DNA of 64,000 nt from Mytilus galloprovincialis (taxonomy: Eukaryota > Mollusca > Bivalvia > Mytilida > Mytilidae). Positions 46,183 through 59,520 of the stretch are shown piece by piece. Positions within the stretch are counted from its first letter, which is position 1; the number at the start of each line of letters is the position of its first letter. The stretch lies in contig NC_134850.1 in NCBI RefSeq assembly GCF_965363235.1, positions 31,460,102 to 31,524,101 on the forward strand, in the 5' to 3' direction. Both the position numbers and the translations under genes were made by a program. The notes beneath the pieces are model-generated. The model searched no databases and was not told the DNA's origin. It saw only the letters and a program-made list of their open reading frames with translations.

Positions 46183-49100
46183 TTAGTTAATTGCTATTTC
46201 TGTCGTGTCCATTTTACTTCCTGCTTGTTCTAACATTCTCTCCACAATCTCCCAAAGACATGATTCCTTGGGGAAGTCATTATCGACTAGATTAACAAGG
46301 TAGTGGCTATCATGTATGCGATTAATCATCTTTCGGGAGTCAGAATCCTCTGGGTATAACCGTCCCCATGTTTCTTTCCAAAGTCCAAATGCTTCATCCT
46401 GCAAAAAACGTGAAAATTGAACAGAGTGTTCAAACATTGATTGCATGGCATAGAAGGTGTCCAACATAATTGTGTTGTCAAATCAGCTGTGTCAAATCAT
46501 AGTTTCTATATGAAATAAAGGATTTTTTCTTTAAAGATTTCATTTTATTTCTTCAAATTCATATTCAAAACTCAATGATATTTGGGTTTTTTTCTACTTC
46601 CATAATAAAGATATAACTGCTACACTGCAGCAACAAGAATGTGTCCATAGTAAATGGATACCCTACACAAACTATCATTTTCTATGTTCAGAATACTGTG
46701 AAATTAAGAGTAAAAAAAAAAATTGGACAAATGAACGAATGAATGGACATTTTTTAATTGCAAGTCAAGGACCACCAATTCTTTACCATGAGGTTTTGTC
46801 TTCCTTTGCTTCAAATTTCATATGATCCTCGACTTTCCATCATTTAAAGCAAAATTTTAACCCAATAATACTCAATGATTACAAAAACATAACATGCAAT
46901 GCATATTATGAACTTTATATAGATCAGACCATTGTTTTTCCTGTTTAATTGTTTTACACTAGTCATTTTTAGGCCCCTTTATAGCTTGCTGTTCTGTGAG
47001 AGCCAAGTCTCTGTGTTAAAGTTACGTTGACCTACAATTGTTATTCTTTTATACATTGTGACTTGGTTGGAGAGTTGTCTCATTGGCACTCATACCATAG
47101 CTTCTTATTTAATTCCATATTCTTACCTTCCACGTCTGAAATGCAATTGGATCAACCACTGTTGGCTGAACAATCTCCTTTCCAGGGAACACACCCCAAG
47201 TAACAGCTATTGGACAAGATCTGTCACAATTAGTGTCAACATCCTGGCCCTAAAACAGAACATTTTGTATTATTAATAAAATTACTTGTTGCATTATAAA
47301 ACGCTATTTCTATTGGCTAAAAGCAATTTCGTGTCAGTCTGAAATTAACAATCAATTCAAAATGAACTGTAACATTCATGATGACACAAGATTCTTAATA
47401 AAGTCCACAGATAAATAATAGAATTGAATGATTCCTTTTGTATACAATTCTATTATTTAAATTTAAAGGATGGTAAAAGCATCGACGATGAGCACGTTTT
47501 TAGAATGAAGAGCAATCGTACTTCATACAAAATGTACTCAGTCAATGCTTTTTCACCCAAATAAATTTACAAAAAGAATCATTCAATTCTTAAATAATAG
47601 AATATTCAACTAATACAAAGTGACAGAAGAATTTGAAATATTGACAAACTATTGAAATTGGTATTGTAATAATTGAGTTGCAAGTGTAAATTGACATTCT
47701 TAGATGAAGGTTTTTATAGGTGTATTCCACCATCTTGGACGACACATGACTGCAAATAATTGGTAGATATTTTTTTGAATTTTAAAATTGTACAGTCAAA
47801 AGGTGTTTTATAAAGCAAAAACATGTGAAAGAGACGCAATTATTTTTTATGAATGGTAAGGAATGCTATGAAAGGCCCAAAATCAACAGCGATTTTTTCC
47901 CCGATCTTGACAAAAAGAAAACTTACGTTGTGGTTTATAATGTGATAGTTGACATATGGATAGTCTTCCAGGATCTTCTTTAGCTCTGCTACATTCTCAG
48001 CTGATGTGAAGAATTCTAAATATGCCTGCAATGAAAAAGGGTGTGTATAGAACATATCATGATACTTAAAATACAGTAAACTCTTATAAATATTAGCATT
48101 ATGAAGATATGTATTATAAAACAAATTGAAATATTTTCCAGTAATACAATGAACTGCAATTTTTCTTTCTCTTAGTATAGGTATGCAATACTTTCAAGTG
48201 AAATGAGTTTAAATTCAGTACTAATCATTACATAGGCTACAAAAATAAAGTTGGTTTCATTAAATGATAATTCTGTCAACTTTTCTAAATTCTCAACCTT
48301 ATGCTCCTTTTATATTGTCATAAGTGTTCCTAATCTACTACTATTTGTTTGAACTAGTGTGTATGTGCTTAAATACCCAAAAAGTTCATTGAAAGCTTGT
48401 TTGAATTGAGATGTTCAATTACATGATAAGAATTTTGGTCAACACCTTTTACGGGGGAAACCCTAATAATCGTGATGGTTGGCATGTCTGCCATTACAGG
48501 GTAAAACAGATCACCACTTCATGCATACCTTCTGGAAAATATATCCTCCTGGACTACCCCATCCAACATTAGGGTCTGTGGAGGGCGCTGCGTTAATATT
48601 AGGCTGAGAATTTATAGTCATCACACCCCGTTTATTTACAGCTGCTAGCTTTTCTTGAATTAAAGAAGTTTCTGGATTAAGCTCTTCATCTACCCATGGG
48701 ATATTTTTCACCTGTTCAAAAGGAAATGTACATTATTATATAAAACAGAAGCATTGGAAAATTCTAATGTAATAATTTTCTACAATGTTAATTTTAATAG
48801 ATGCAACAAATATACTAATGTATGAATATGAATGTTCCTGTGGTGGTTTGAAAAATAATTACAGAAAAAAGAATGGTTTTATCTGTCATTTTTATAAGCA
48901 TCAAAGCCAGATAAAACATAATGTAAGCAATATTGTTTTGGTTTGTTTTAAATCAATATAATTTTATTTCAGTGATCTGTAGTTTAATTTCCACATGGCA
49001 CAAAAATATCCTCAAGCATTCAATGACTAAAATTATGATTACTGTTTTTAAAGTTTGAATGAATAATGTTGTAGGATGAATGTTGGAGCTTTGCATTAAT

Positions 49101-52100
49101 TATGTACCCTCTATGTGTTTTGAACGGACAGACATGGTTGAGTGGTTACTAGACCAGGCCTCACCTCTGGTATTGCAGGTAAATATGCCAAACTTATAGT
49201 CACACATCTGCTCATGAAAATTAAAGTAAATAAACCATTAAATAAGCATGATAAAGGCTTATGTATGTGCAAACATATATTGACCCATTCATATCCATTT
49301 TTTTTTGCACTGTGCAAGGAATGTTAGTCAACTGAACAATAAAATTTAGACTGTTTGATGTTGTTTTTATACCCAACTCTAAAATAGTGTACCCAAAACA
49401 ATTCCTGACACAAATCATTTCAAATTTTTTCTCAAGATTTTCCCTTATCATTTTTTTGTCAAAAACATTTAACATGTAAAAAAATCCCTCCCTACCTACC
49501 AAAAACTAACAAGGCATGAATAGGCAACAAAGAATTTGTCAAGGGTGGAATAAAGACTTACATATGTGCATTCATATATTGACCCATTTATATCAATTTT
49601 AGATTGCACCCTGCAAGGGATATATATAATTCTCTTATAAATTTAAATCCTTTAATTCTTTTCAAAGATTTGCAGAAAGTTGTGTTCTGAATATGTGAAG
49701 TCATCAGAAAAAGGTCCCCTTTTTTCATGATGTCACAACAGGAAATTCAAAAGAAACCAACAAAATTTGACTTTTTACTTTCTCTATGTATATATATTCC
49801 AAAATTCTGACCCTCATTATTTCCCTTTTAAATGGAAACATCTTTTTTTGCTTACTAAAATAATTTAAGGTTTTAAAATTTAAAAAGAGTGGGAATCAGA
49901 TATCATTTGATAGCAACTGAATTTATCCAATTTCAATATACATTTGTTGTATATTCAAAGAGCCTATGGCTAAATATCTGTTATAGGGAAAAAAAGATAA
50001 CTGTCTATTAACCCCAAAAGAATGTTCATTGCTCTACCACTGTGTATTCAAAGACTCCATTTACCTTTACTCCTTCTGAGTTGGGCTCTCCTGTAATATA
50101 TGAGTAAAATACTCTCCAAACGTCTTCTTCACTTTTAAGCTCTGACCCCCACATTTTAAGCATGTCCTCTTTTGGCGATTTATGTTTCAAGTAAAACAAA
50201 TAATAGTCTGATATATCACCAAATGATGCAGCCGAGGAATTACCCCATCGCCCGTTTGGAAATTCATCCCAGTTAGACGTCCGATGAACGTAACTATTGG
50301 GTCTCATTCTCCAAAATATTGGTCGAACATCTTCCTTGGTCCTGTTATAATGGGCCGAGAGTTTAAATGGTAAAGGTTTTGCAGGTTCTTCAAGCCACAT
50401 ACCAAGTCTTTTGAGAATTTCTATTGTAGCAACTTCTCGATTTAGTGTGTAGAAATGTAAGCCATGAATTTTATCACTGTTCAATAATTCTTTACAAATT
50501 GTTGTGGCCTGATCTATTCCATAATTTCTTATGGCTTCGTCATTGTCTTTGATTGGATTGATAGCATCTATTATCTCTTGCGGTACCTCTAAACGAGACA
50601 GTTTCACAATGTGTCGCAATGACTGGTATGCCTAGAAATAAAATCATATCAAATTTTTATAAAATATTTATTTAAATTATTTCGAAATATAAATGACTAC
50701 TGTAGATAGTCATTAGATGTATGAAATTTAAACATCCACTGGCAAAAATTACAGACATTTTCAGGATGAATTATACATTTATATGATATAAAAATAAAAC
50801 CCGCTTTGTATTTGACTTAAAATCTAAGACCTGTTAGTTTTGAAATATGTTACTTCATTAAGAAACAGACATCAAGAAACATTCACCACTCCTGAAGACA
50901 TGTTTCCAACTCGAAGGTGATCAGAGTTTGATCTTACTAAATTATCCTGCATGTTAAGTAGCAGAAAATTAAGAACTAAAAGTCTAATATTTAAACAAAC
51001 CATGGACTGAACTTAAGACCACCTACACTTGAGAAAAACATGCTACTGCAAGACCATGAAGGCAGTTGACAACAGAGAACTGTGGACCATTTCAATTTTG
51101 CCAATTCTTATATCAGTAGTTATGAAGAGCATTTAGTAAGGAGGCAATCTTGTTTACTGCAGATTCTTTAAATTCAGACAGTTTCAATTTTCAAAGATTA
51201 AAGAAAAATTGTATATTCTTGGATATTTGATTTTTTACTTAAATTCTACATACATGCTGGTCTTTTAGAAAATTGTTTGTCGAACACTAATTTAGTTTAA
51301 ACATATTTATTTATAGTGGATTGGGAAACAAGTTTTGCAACTAATATTAATCCCTTTCCACTCTGCGGGTGCGAGTGCTGCCTTGTAGCGGCATTAGCCT
51401 ACTCTTTTTCTAAATCTACAAGGGTGTCTTTAACGTGCAAGAGATATGGCTCTCTCTTAAGTAAACAACAAAATAAAATTATACTTCAATACATGGCAAG
51501 ATATAATTGATTTCTAAGCCCATCAACCATTGAGATGCAGTTCCTTTTTTTAGCAATCTATTTATTTACCTGATTTTCATATTATTTTCTTGATACCAAA
51601 CTGATCTATTTATAAAATCACATTTACATGTAAGTTTTAGTTGTTGTCAGTGGAGGCTAAGATCATTCTTATGTGAAATATAAAACAAGAATGTGTCCCA
51701 AGCGCATGGATGCCCGATCTGCATTATCATTTTCTATGTTCAGTGGACCGTGAAAAAGGGGTTAAAACTCTAATTTGGCATATCATATCATAAGGAACAT
51801 GTATACTAAGTTTCAAGTTGTCTGGACTTTACTTCATCAAAAACTACCTCGACCAAAAACTTTAACCTGAAGCGGAACGAACAGACGCACAGATCAGAAA
51901 ACATAATGCCAATAAATGGGGCATAAAAATTTGTGAAGGTTATAAGGAACTTGTGTCTCCCCTACTTTTGCTGTTAGTCACAGGCCCAACAAAAAAGGGT
52001 AGTTAAGAAAGTAATCAAAATTTTAAAAACTTCAACCACAGGGTAAGTTTAATGTTAACTGGCATTACAGCTGATCCAATTTGATTTATTGATGTTGCTT

Positions 52101-55100
52101 AAAGTTCAGTGGCAAATATTTCATGCTTGTTCAGATTGGTCTGCAGATCTTCATTCTGCTAAGCTAAACTAGTATGTTATACCAAATAAAGCCATAAAAA
52201 AATAATTTCAAACTGTCAAAATATTGTGAATCAAAACAATTTTAAATGATTGGTAATAGATGCACACTGAAAAAAGACCCATGACCCACATCCAATAATC
52301 AAACCACCCTTCCTACCCTCCCACATACATTTAAATGGAATAGCCATTAAGAATTCAACCTACCTGTATTGGCAAAATTCCTGGAATGATAGGACAATTT
52401 ATGCCAATTTTTCGACAATCGTCAACATATTTCAGAAAAGTTTCAGATTTGAAAAACAACTGAGTAATAATGAAATCAGCACCAGCATCAACTTTTTCCT
52501 TTAAATATTTCAAGTCCAACTCATAGCTGGTACATTCAGGGTGCCCTGTGGGATATCCTGAAATCAACAAAAAACAAATCTTTTTATTATCTTCTTCATA
52601 GAAAAACTCTTCATATAGGCATTTGGCCTGTAATTCAGCAGTTGTCGTTAGTTGCTGTATATTACACTTATTTTTGTCATCTGGTATGGGTTTTGATCAT
52701 TGTTAAAGGCCAAATCATGATCTAGAGTTTCTAACATCCACATCATTTGCTCTCTCATGGATGGTTGTCTCATTGGCAATCATACCACATCTTCATAGTT
52801 TTATATTGCATGGTCCGAACCCAGTCATTAATCTCCAAAACATAGTGGTAAAATCCATCTTATCATGTTATAAATCTTGACCAAACAAAGTTAGAAAGTA
52901 TAAAATACATATGTCTGCTTTTCTCTAACAATGTTAACTTTTTTATGACTATCCTGATGAAATACTACTGTAAATTCAATAATTATTCCCTGCATTTATT
53001 ATTGCAATTTTTCAAGAACGGACAAAAATGTGTGTTTAATTATCCCGATTTTGAAAAAAAGGGATACAGATCTATGTTTCAGTCATCAGGATGTGAGTTC
53101 TTTTTACTGTGAAACCCAACCAGTCGCATATTGTGCAATAATAAAAACCTAGCAATAATGTTTGAATTTACAGTATGTAATTGTATCAATTCAATTAAGG
53201 GGAGGTAACTGTCAACCAACTGTTTCAATTTTTTTAATTATGACAATGAGTTACATAAATTTAAGAATGAGAAAAACTCTGAAATTGAATGAATTATCTC
53301 CCCTTTAATGGCTGTATATTTTTTTTAAACTACTAATTTTTCTACATTACCTGCTATACAAATCACAAAGTAATCTCCATGCTCTTGTCTTACAAGTTTC
53401 ACCAAGTCAGTGGCATAGTTCAATCGTCCTTTTTGGAATGTCCATGATTCACCACCATCTGGGGGATCTAAGAAAAATAGAGTTATTTCCCTTTAACAAA
53501 TTTCAATAATCTTAGAAAAAGTCACTCTTTATCCAAATAGGTTACGTATAACCTCAATATTTCTCTTAGTGAATATCAAATTAATGTAATGATTGTTCAA
53601 TGCTAAGGTTTATCATTTGTATTGTATTATTTTTAAATGTATCAACTAAAGATGGATGATCTGATATGATTTAACTTTTTAAGGCTTTTTCAATATTGGT
53701 GCTATCAAATATCTTAAATACTTTTTCCTTTTGGAATTGTTTATAAATCACCTTCTTTAAGAAAGTGTGCAACATATTTATTTACATCAGAAAATGTAAT
53801 GTGCAAAGATAATAGGAGTTATTGAAAACTTAAGTCTAAGAAATAATTACTTTTTTTAGGGACAAGTTGAGACGATATTTCCAGAGAAACTCTCCACTAA
53901 ACTGACATGGTGTTTTTTTTTTTTTGTGTAAGCTGTACAATAACAAAAATCTTTCAGGATCAGCAATCAAACTTATTATCTTTTGAGATGCAAGAAAAAA
54001 AAATGAACAGTACCTCCTCTAAGAACCAGTAAATTTCTGATTCCCAGATCCTTGGCTTTGTTCAGGTTCTCTTTAATATCTTCGATGTCTTGATTCCCAC
54101 ATGTAATATGAAGCATGGTATCTACACCACAGTAATTTAACATTGTACCAGCCATACATGTTGAACTTGTTGGCTTTTCTGTGTTTCCTGGGTCACCTGC
54201 TGGATGCCAAGTAATGTCACAAAAAAGTGGTCCTCCACGATTCATTCTTTCAATCCTGTATTAACAAATTTCATGATAAGCGTACATGTATAAAATGTTA
54301 CTAGCAGCAGTGATAATAACAACTTGTGATAATGATTATAACATTGTGATTTTTTTTTTTAAATAAGAAACCTTTTGTGGTATTTTTAACATTGCAAAGT
54401 ACACTTCTCTTCAGTAGTTGCAAAGCTACATTATTTCTGTGGGGTGATAACCCTTTCCTCCATAATGACGCTTTTTGATGCCACCCCTTTACTCCATAGA
54501 CACCTTTCGACGCCTGTGTAGTACCTCAGTTGAAACAAAATGTCTGCATCAGACTTAATAAAACTTGTATCCAATATGAAATTGATATTCACTAGAATAT
54601 CTGACTTATATTTATTTGATGAAAAAATTTTCACAATGCATTTCAACACTTTCAAGCATATTTCAGCATTTTATTGAAAATTCCTACGCTAATCAAGTAT
54701 GCAAAAAAAATATTTCCATTGAGGAAAGGGTCAAGAGACAAAAGAATGATATGATTATAAGTTATCAAAGGTCCACAACACACTTCTTATTGCTATAGAT
54801 TTTTTTTATACGTTTGTACGTGTCTGTGTGCAAATTTAGTTTATTTCTAATTGATTATAGCACAAGTTGAAATTTGTTTAATAATAACCAGGTGCTCCGC
54901 AGGGCGCAGCTTTATACGACCGCAGAGGTCGAACCCTGAACAGTTGGGGCAAGTATGGACAAAACATTCAAGCGTGATACAGCTCTGAATTTGGATTGTG
55001 ATCAAATTTTAGACATTACATGGGTTTTTTTTACACAAAACAAATGTCAAGATTTTACAAATCAATTAAAGATTTCTTCTTCAAACTTTTTAAATCTAAA

Positions 55101-57364
55101 ATTAAATAGTTGACACAGCATAGGTTTCTGACACAGAATGAATGTGGTCTAATGAACTTAAAAGTTTTTTTTTGCCTTTGAGCAATTCACTATGCTGTTG
55201 AATATTAATCCTCTCAAAAAAATGTTTGAAGAAATTTTCTTTTTATTTATGAAATCTGAAATGAGAAAAATTTAACCCCCCCCTTTTTTTCACATCCCTG
55301 TTTCCCTTTTTCCAAAACTGATATCAATTCAAATTTCTAATGGAGTTTGCAACAATAACTACTCTTTTAAATACATCATAAAATATTAAAATGTAAAATA
55401 AAGTGCTTGTTATCACTGAATGGTAAAGATTGGTTGGTAGTAAAAGTGAATATACATTGTTTATTGTATAAAACAATAAAAAAAACTTCATCTGCAACAT
55501 TTTATATTGGCAAATTTCCAATGAAGTTATTTACATAAAGTTATTGGCAAATAAAAATAGAAAATGACATCATAGTCATGTCTGGCAAATGTCCAACATA
55601 CATTATCTAAAAACATTTTAGATAAGATAAGGAAAAAAAGCTTCATCAGCAACATTTTATATTGGCAAATTTCCAATGAAGTTATTTACATAAAGTTATT
55701 GGCAAATACAAATAGAAAATGACATCATAGTCATGTCTGGCAAATTTCCAACATATATTATCAACTACTATTATATACAAAGAAAGATAACTCCAATTGA
55801 AAATTAATTGCTATTGCACAATATTGTGCAATTAGATATTTCTTGCTATTGTGCAATACTGTGCAATTGAAAATTTCTTGCTATTGCACAATACTTGATA
55901 TGGAATCCTGATTTGGACCAACTTGAACACTGGGCCCATAATCAAAAATCAAAGTACATATTTAGATAAAGCATATCAAATAAGCCCAAGAATTCAATTT
56001 TTGTTAAAATCAAACTTAGTTTCATTTTGGACCCTTTGGACCTTAATGTAGACCAATTTGAAAACTGGACCAAAAATCAAGAATCTACATACACAGTTAG
56101 ATTTGGCATATCAAAGAACCCATTTATTCAATTTTTGATGAAATCAAACAAAGTTTAATTTTGGACCCCCATTTGGACCAACTTGAAAACTAGGCCAATA
56201 ATTAAAAATCTAAGTACATTTTTAAATTCAGCATATCAAAGAACCCCAAGGATTCAATTTTTGTTAAAATCAAACTAAGTTTTATTTTGGACCCTTTGGA
56301 CCTTTATGTAGACCAATTTGAAAACGGGATCAAAAATTAAGAATCTACATACATAGTTAGATTCGGCATATCAAAGAACCCCAATTATTCAATTTTTGAT
56401 GAAATCACACAAAGTTCAATTTTGGACCCTTTGGGCCCCTTATTCCTAAACTGTTAGGACCAAAACTCCCAAAATCAAACCCAACCTTCCTTTTATGGTC
56501 ATAAACCTTGTGTTTAAATTTCATAGATTTCTATTTACTTATACTAAAGTTATGGTGCAAAAACCAAAAATAATGCTTATTTGGGTCCCTTTTTGGCCCC
56601 TAATTCATAAACTGTTGTGACCTCAACTCCAAAAATCAATCTCAACCTTCCTTTTGTGGTCATAAACCTTGTGTCAAAATTTCATAGATTTCTATTCACT
56701 TAAACTAAAGTTATAGTGCGAAAACCAAGAAAATGCTTATTTGGGCCCTTTTTGGCCCCTAATTCCTAAAATGTTGGGACCAAAACTCCCAAAATCAATC
56801 CCAACCTTCCTTTTGTGGTCATAAACCTTGTGTTAAAATTTCATTGATTTCTATTCACTTTTACTAAAGTTAGAGTGCGAAAACTAAAAGTATTCGGACG
56901 ACGACGACGACGACGACGACGCCAACGTGATAGCAATATACGACCAAAAAATTTAAATTTTTGCGGTCGTATAAAAACTTATTCAGCTGCTGTAAACCTT
57001 CAGATCTGTTCTAATGCAATGGAAATATAAAGTAAGAGATGAAATTATTCTCAAAGACTTGCTCCTGTGATGCGATCAAACTTAACTACGAATGCATATG
57101 TCCTGTTTCTGCAATGGAAACCTTAAGACTTCGGAAACCTTATGAATTTATTTCTTACCGTCCAATCAAATTAATAGCCCCATTTTCTGTTCTTGGTGGA
57201 AAAAATTCCAGGGAATACCATGGATCCTTAGACTCAATGCGTTTGAGCACCCTTTCATTCAAAGGTACATAGTCTGTCAGAGTAGGTGAATGTGCTCGAC
57301 AAATTTGCTGCTGCTTAGAACAGGAGCCATTTTCATGATTCCCGTTCTGAAGAAGTTCTGGCAT
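46183..57364 (-). CDS. MTHFR: 5,10-methylenetetrahydrofolate reductase (MTHFR)
   Basis: Nine coding exons, minus strand: 57364-57159, 54255-54014, 53467-53351, 52557-52364, 50631-50065, 48711-48529, 48025-47927, 47249-47127 and 46398-46183. The phases close to 648 aa (human 656). The enzyme reduces 5,10-methylene- to 5-methyl-THF with NADPH and FAD in the cytosol, feeding methionine synthesis. The catalytic barrel (about 45-340) shows [12 protein letters not shown] with the catalytic Glu at 53, TWHPAGDPG (84-92), LRGDPP (147-152), [11 protein letters not shown] and [11 protein letters not shown]. The linker EDVRPIFW...[13 protein letters not shown] (353-386) leads into the S-adenosylmethionine-binding regulatory domain ([42 protein letters not shown]). 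Ala215 matches human Ala222. The N-terminus lacks the long Ser-rich phosphorylation tract of vertebrates. Intron 1 contains a 2.1-kb repeat. It looks intact. Confidence 0.97.
46630..46760 (+). repeat. Partial AAGAATGTGTCCA repeat in MTHFR intron 8
   Basis: Starts AACAAGAATGTGTCCATAGT and degrades after GTTCAGAATACTGTGAA. It is followed at 46945-47105 by a reverse GTGGTATGATTGCC-type repeat that abuts exon 8. Confidence 0.55.
51330..51500. repeat. Conserved repeat fragment in MTHFR intron 4
   Basis: GC-richer block with CCACTCTGCGGGTGCGAGTG, CCTTGTAGCGGCATTAGCC and AAGGGTGTCTTTAACGTGCA. I associate these words with a repeat spread across molluscs but cannot name the class. It is unlikely to be an exon of MTHFR, since exons 4 and 5 join in frame. 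Confidence 0.45.
51680..51935 (+). repeat. AAGAATGTGTCCA-type repeat in MTHFR intron 4
   Basis: AACAAGAATGTGTCCCAAGC, TTCTATGTTCAGTGGACC, GACCAAAAACTTTAACCTG, ending CAATAAATGGGGCATAAAAA. The most complete copy in the window. Confidence 0.65.
52968..53173. mobile_element. 206-bp TA-target MITE, copy 2, in MTHFR intron 3
   Basis: Starts CTGTAAATTCAATAATTATT, ends GTTTGAATTTACAG, with TA flanks at 52966-52967 and 53174-53175. Same length as the copy at 4376-4581. Confidence 0.8.
54890..56977 (+). mobile_element. 2.1-kb element with TTTATACGACCGCA termini, copy B, in MTHFR intron 1
   Basis: Near its left end it carries TTTATACGACCGCA (54911-54924) and near its right end the inverse TGCGGTCGTATAAA, a 14-bp inverted pair. 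The body is colinear with 38778-40730. It carries an extra tandem pair of about 145 bp (55488-55622 and 55636-55770, GCAACATTTTATATTGGCAA) where copy A has a different 70-bp tandem pair (39290-39430). It lies in an intron, antisense to MTHFR. Confidence 0.8.
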
Positions 57365-57384
57365 GTTTTAATCCTTTTTTTCCT
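57365..57384 (-). promoter_or_regulatory. Splice acceptor in front of the MTHFR start exon
   Basis: On the minus strand, a T-rich tract ending ttttttag (AG at 57384-57383) precedes GAAAAAAAGGATTAAAAC and the ATG. The start codon therefore lies 18 nt into an internal exon, and a noncoding first exon must lie upstream. Confidence 0.7.
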
Positions 57385-58003
57385 AAAAAAAATTAAATTA
57401 AATGAATTAGTACTTTCAAATCAAATGAAGCAATCTACACAACCATGTGCAAATCTACCAAGTTCAGCTGTCCTATTTATATTTATGTTGGGTATACATC
57501 AATAAGACAACAATGCAACTACAACTACCCTCATAGTGGACTAATACACCCTTACCAGCATTTTAATGGCTGCTATGAAATTCAGTATTGAGATTTCTGG
57601 TTTTCAACCATTCCTTTTATTTATTATTTATAATATTATTGGAAAAATAGTTATCTAATAGTTACCTCCCATGTAACTATCATTTGCCCTTAAACTAAGG
57701 TTATTGTTCAGAAACCAAATGTGTCATCGGGCTACGATGCAGACGACAACGAAATCATAGCGTTATACAAACCCAAAAAAATTTGTGCGGTCCGACTTTA
57801 ATCTAAATACATTGTTAAGATTCAACATATTGAAGAATTACAAGAATTCTTTTTTTATTAAAATCAAAATTAAGTTACTATTAGACACTTTGGACCTTAA
57901 TATGGAACAAAATGACAACTCTGCCCAAAATCAGAAATCTAAATACCACTAGATTAAACTAACAGGGAATCAATTTTGAATGGAATTTATACAAGTGCAT
58001 TGT

Positions 58004-58626
58004 GGTATCAGGTCCGTTCGCGCCCAATACACTTTCAAACCCTACATGTTCGCACCTTGCACGTTTGCACCCAAGGTCCGTTCGCATCCAATTTAAAATC
58101 AAGTTCCAGTTGAATAATTAGAAAATCATGATTGTTGTTATAAATTGCCTTGATGTAAATACTGCATGTATTTAGCTTGTATGAGTAAAACATTGAAAAT
58201 TTTAAATGAAAAACACAAAAGATAATTGTTTTTTTAACAGATTGGCCCCTTTGATCTGAAACAATTAAATAAAAATTATAGCAATACACTAACCAAAATT
58301 TTAAAAAAATTTAAGATTTATTCCACCCAAAAATCCCGATCGTCAGAATCTCACATTATTTAGAAACAATGATTAAAAATATTTTAACAATACACTATCC
58401 AAAACATGATTAAGATTTATTCAACACAAAAAACATGTTGTCTCACTTTATTTTGAGACAATGATCACAACAAATATACTAATAGGAATACACTTGCCAA
58501 TAATTGGTTATAAATTTATGAAACACAAAACCAATAAAATTTGGGCGCGAACGTGTAGGGTGCAAAAGTAAAAGGGTGCGAACGTGATTGGGTGCGAACT
58601 GAATGGGCGCGAACGGACCCGGATTC
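58004..58626. mobile_element. 623-bp MITE with perfect 9-bp target duplication (MULE-like)
   Basis: GTGCATTGT stands directly outside both ends (57995-58003 and 58627-58635). The ends share the perfect inverted word GGTCCGTTCGCGCCCA, followed on both sides by TTCGCACC-type words. A 9-bp duplication with long GC-rich ends fits Mutator-like elements. There is no transposase. It lies between the first coding exon and the likely promoter of MTHFR. Confidence 0.8.
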
Positions 58627-59409
58627 GTGCATTGTATATCTATATATTGATTAAGATTTTAATTGAAATCGAATAAATCAATCCTTTCTCAATTTCAGCA
58701 AAAAACTAAAATACCTTTTGACAAAAAAATAGTGATTAACAGTTTTAACACACAAAATCAATTTGAATTTTTTTTTTTTGGGGGGGGGGGGGGGGGGACA
58801 AACTGACAACTGTTGCTAAAAGGCTACAAGGTTGAAAACTGACAAGTTTGAACGTCCGATTTCCTGCACTGGTCAGATTAAATAATATAGCAAGGATTAA
58901 AAAAAAAATCCTTAATTAAATTGTATTGTGCTAAATTTGTTTAATTAATTTTGACAAACAATTTCCTTACCTTGGAAATTTATAAAAATACCCATTACAA
59001 AATATTTTCTTCAAAAAAGCATAAAAATAACATTTGTTTTCTATTACAAAATCTATTTTAATAACATCCTGTTTCTCTCGAGTTCCTTGTATTGATTTGA
59101 TAGCGGCGATTTGAATTCAACAAAGGCAACACATAAATTTCTTTTTAACATTCATTTTTTATACACTTTAGAAAATATATAGCATGCATTTTACTGCTGA
59201 TCCGTTACCGTGGTGACTAATTATAAACATCGCATCTTATTGCATAATTGCAATTTTCCGTTTGTAAAAAAAAAAAAAAAAACGGATACTGTGGCTGAAG
59301 GAAAAAACAATAATAAAATAATATTATACTGATGCTAGTGTTTAATTAAAGCTTAAGTTAATTTAGGATACCGTTACAAGTGTTTCTTTTATTCAATTCA
59401 TAAAATTAC

Positions 59410-59520
59410 CTCAACAATAAACCTTTCTGTCATCAAATTTTCTAAATTATTCCTTCATGCAATCACCACGAACGTTTAAACTAGAAGAGAATGCAAATTT
59501 GTAGAATTAGGTATTTATAC
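59410..59520 (-). promoter_or_regulatory. Candidate MTHFR core promoter and noncoding first exon
   Basis: On the minus strand, TATAAAT at 59519-59513 is followed after about 100 nt by a donor, GTTGAG|gtaatt (exon end 59410). A CCAAT box (ACCAATCAG on the plus strand, about 59530-59538) lies just upstream. A second donor, CCAAG|gtaagg, is at 58971. The motifs are seen; their assignment to MTHFR is inferred from strand and from the acceptor before the start exon. Confidence 0.45.
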
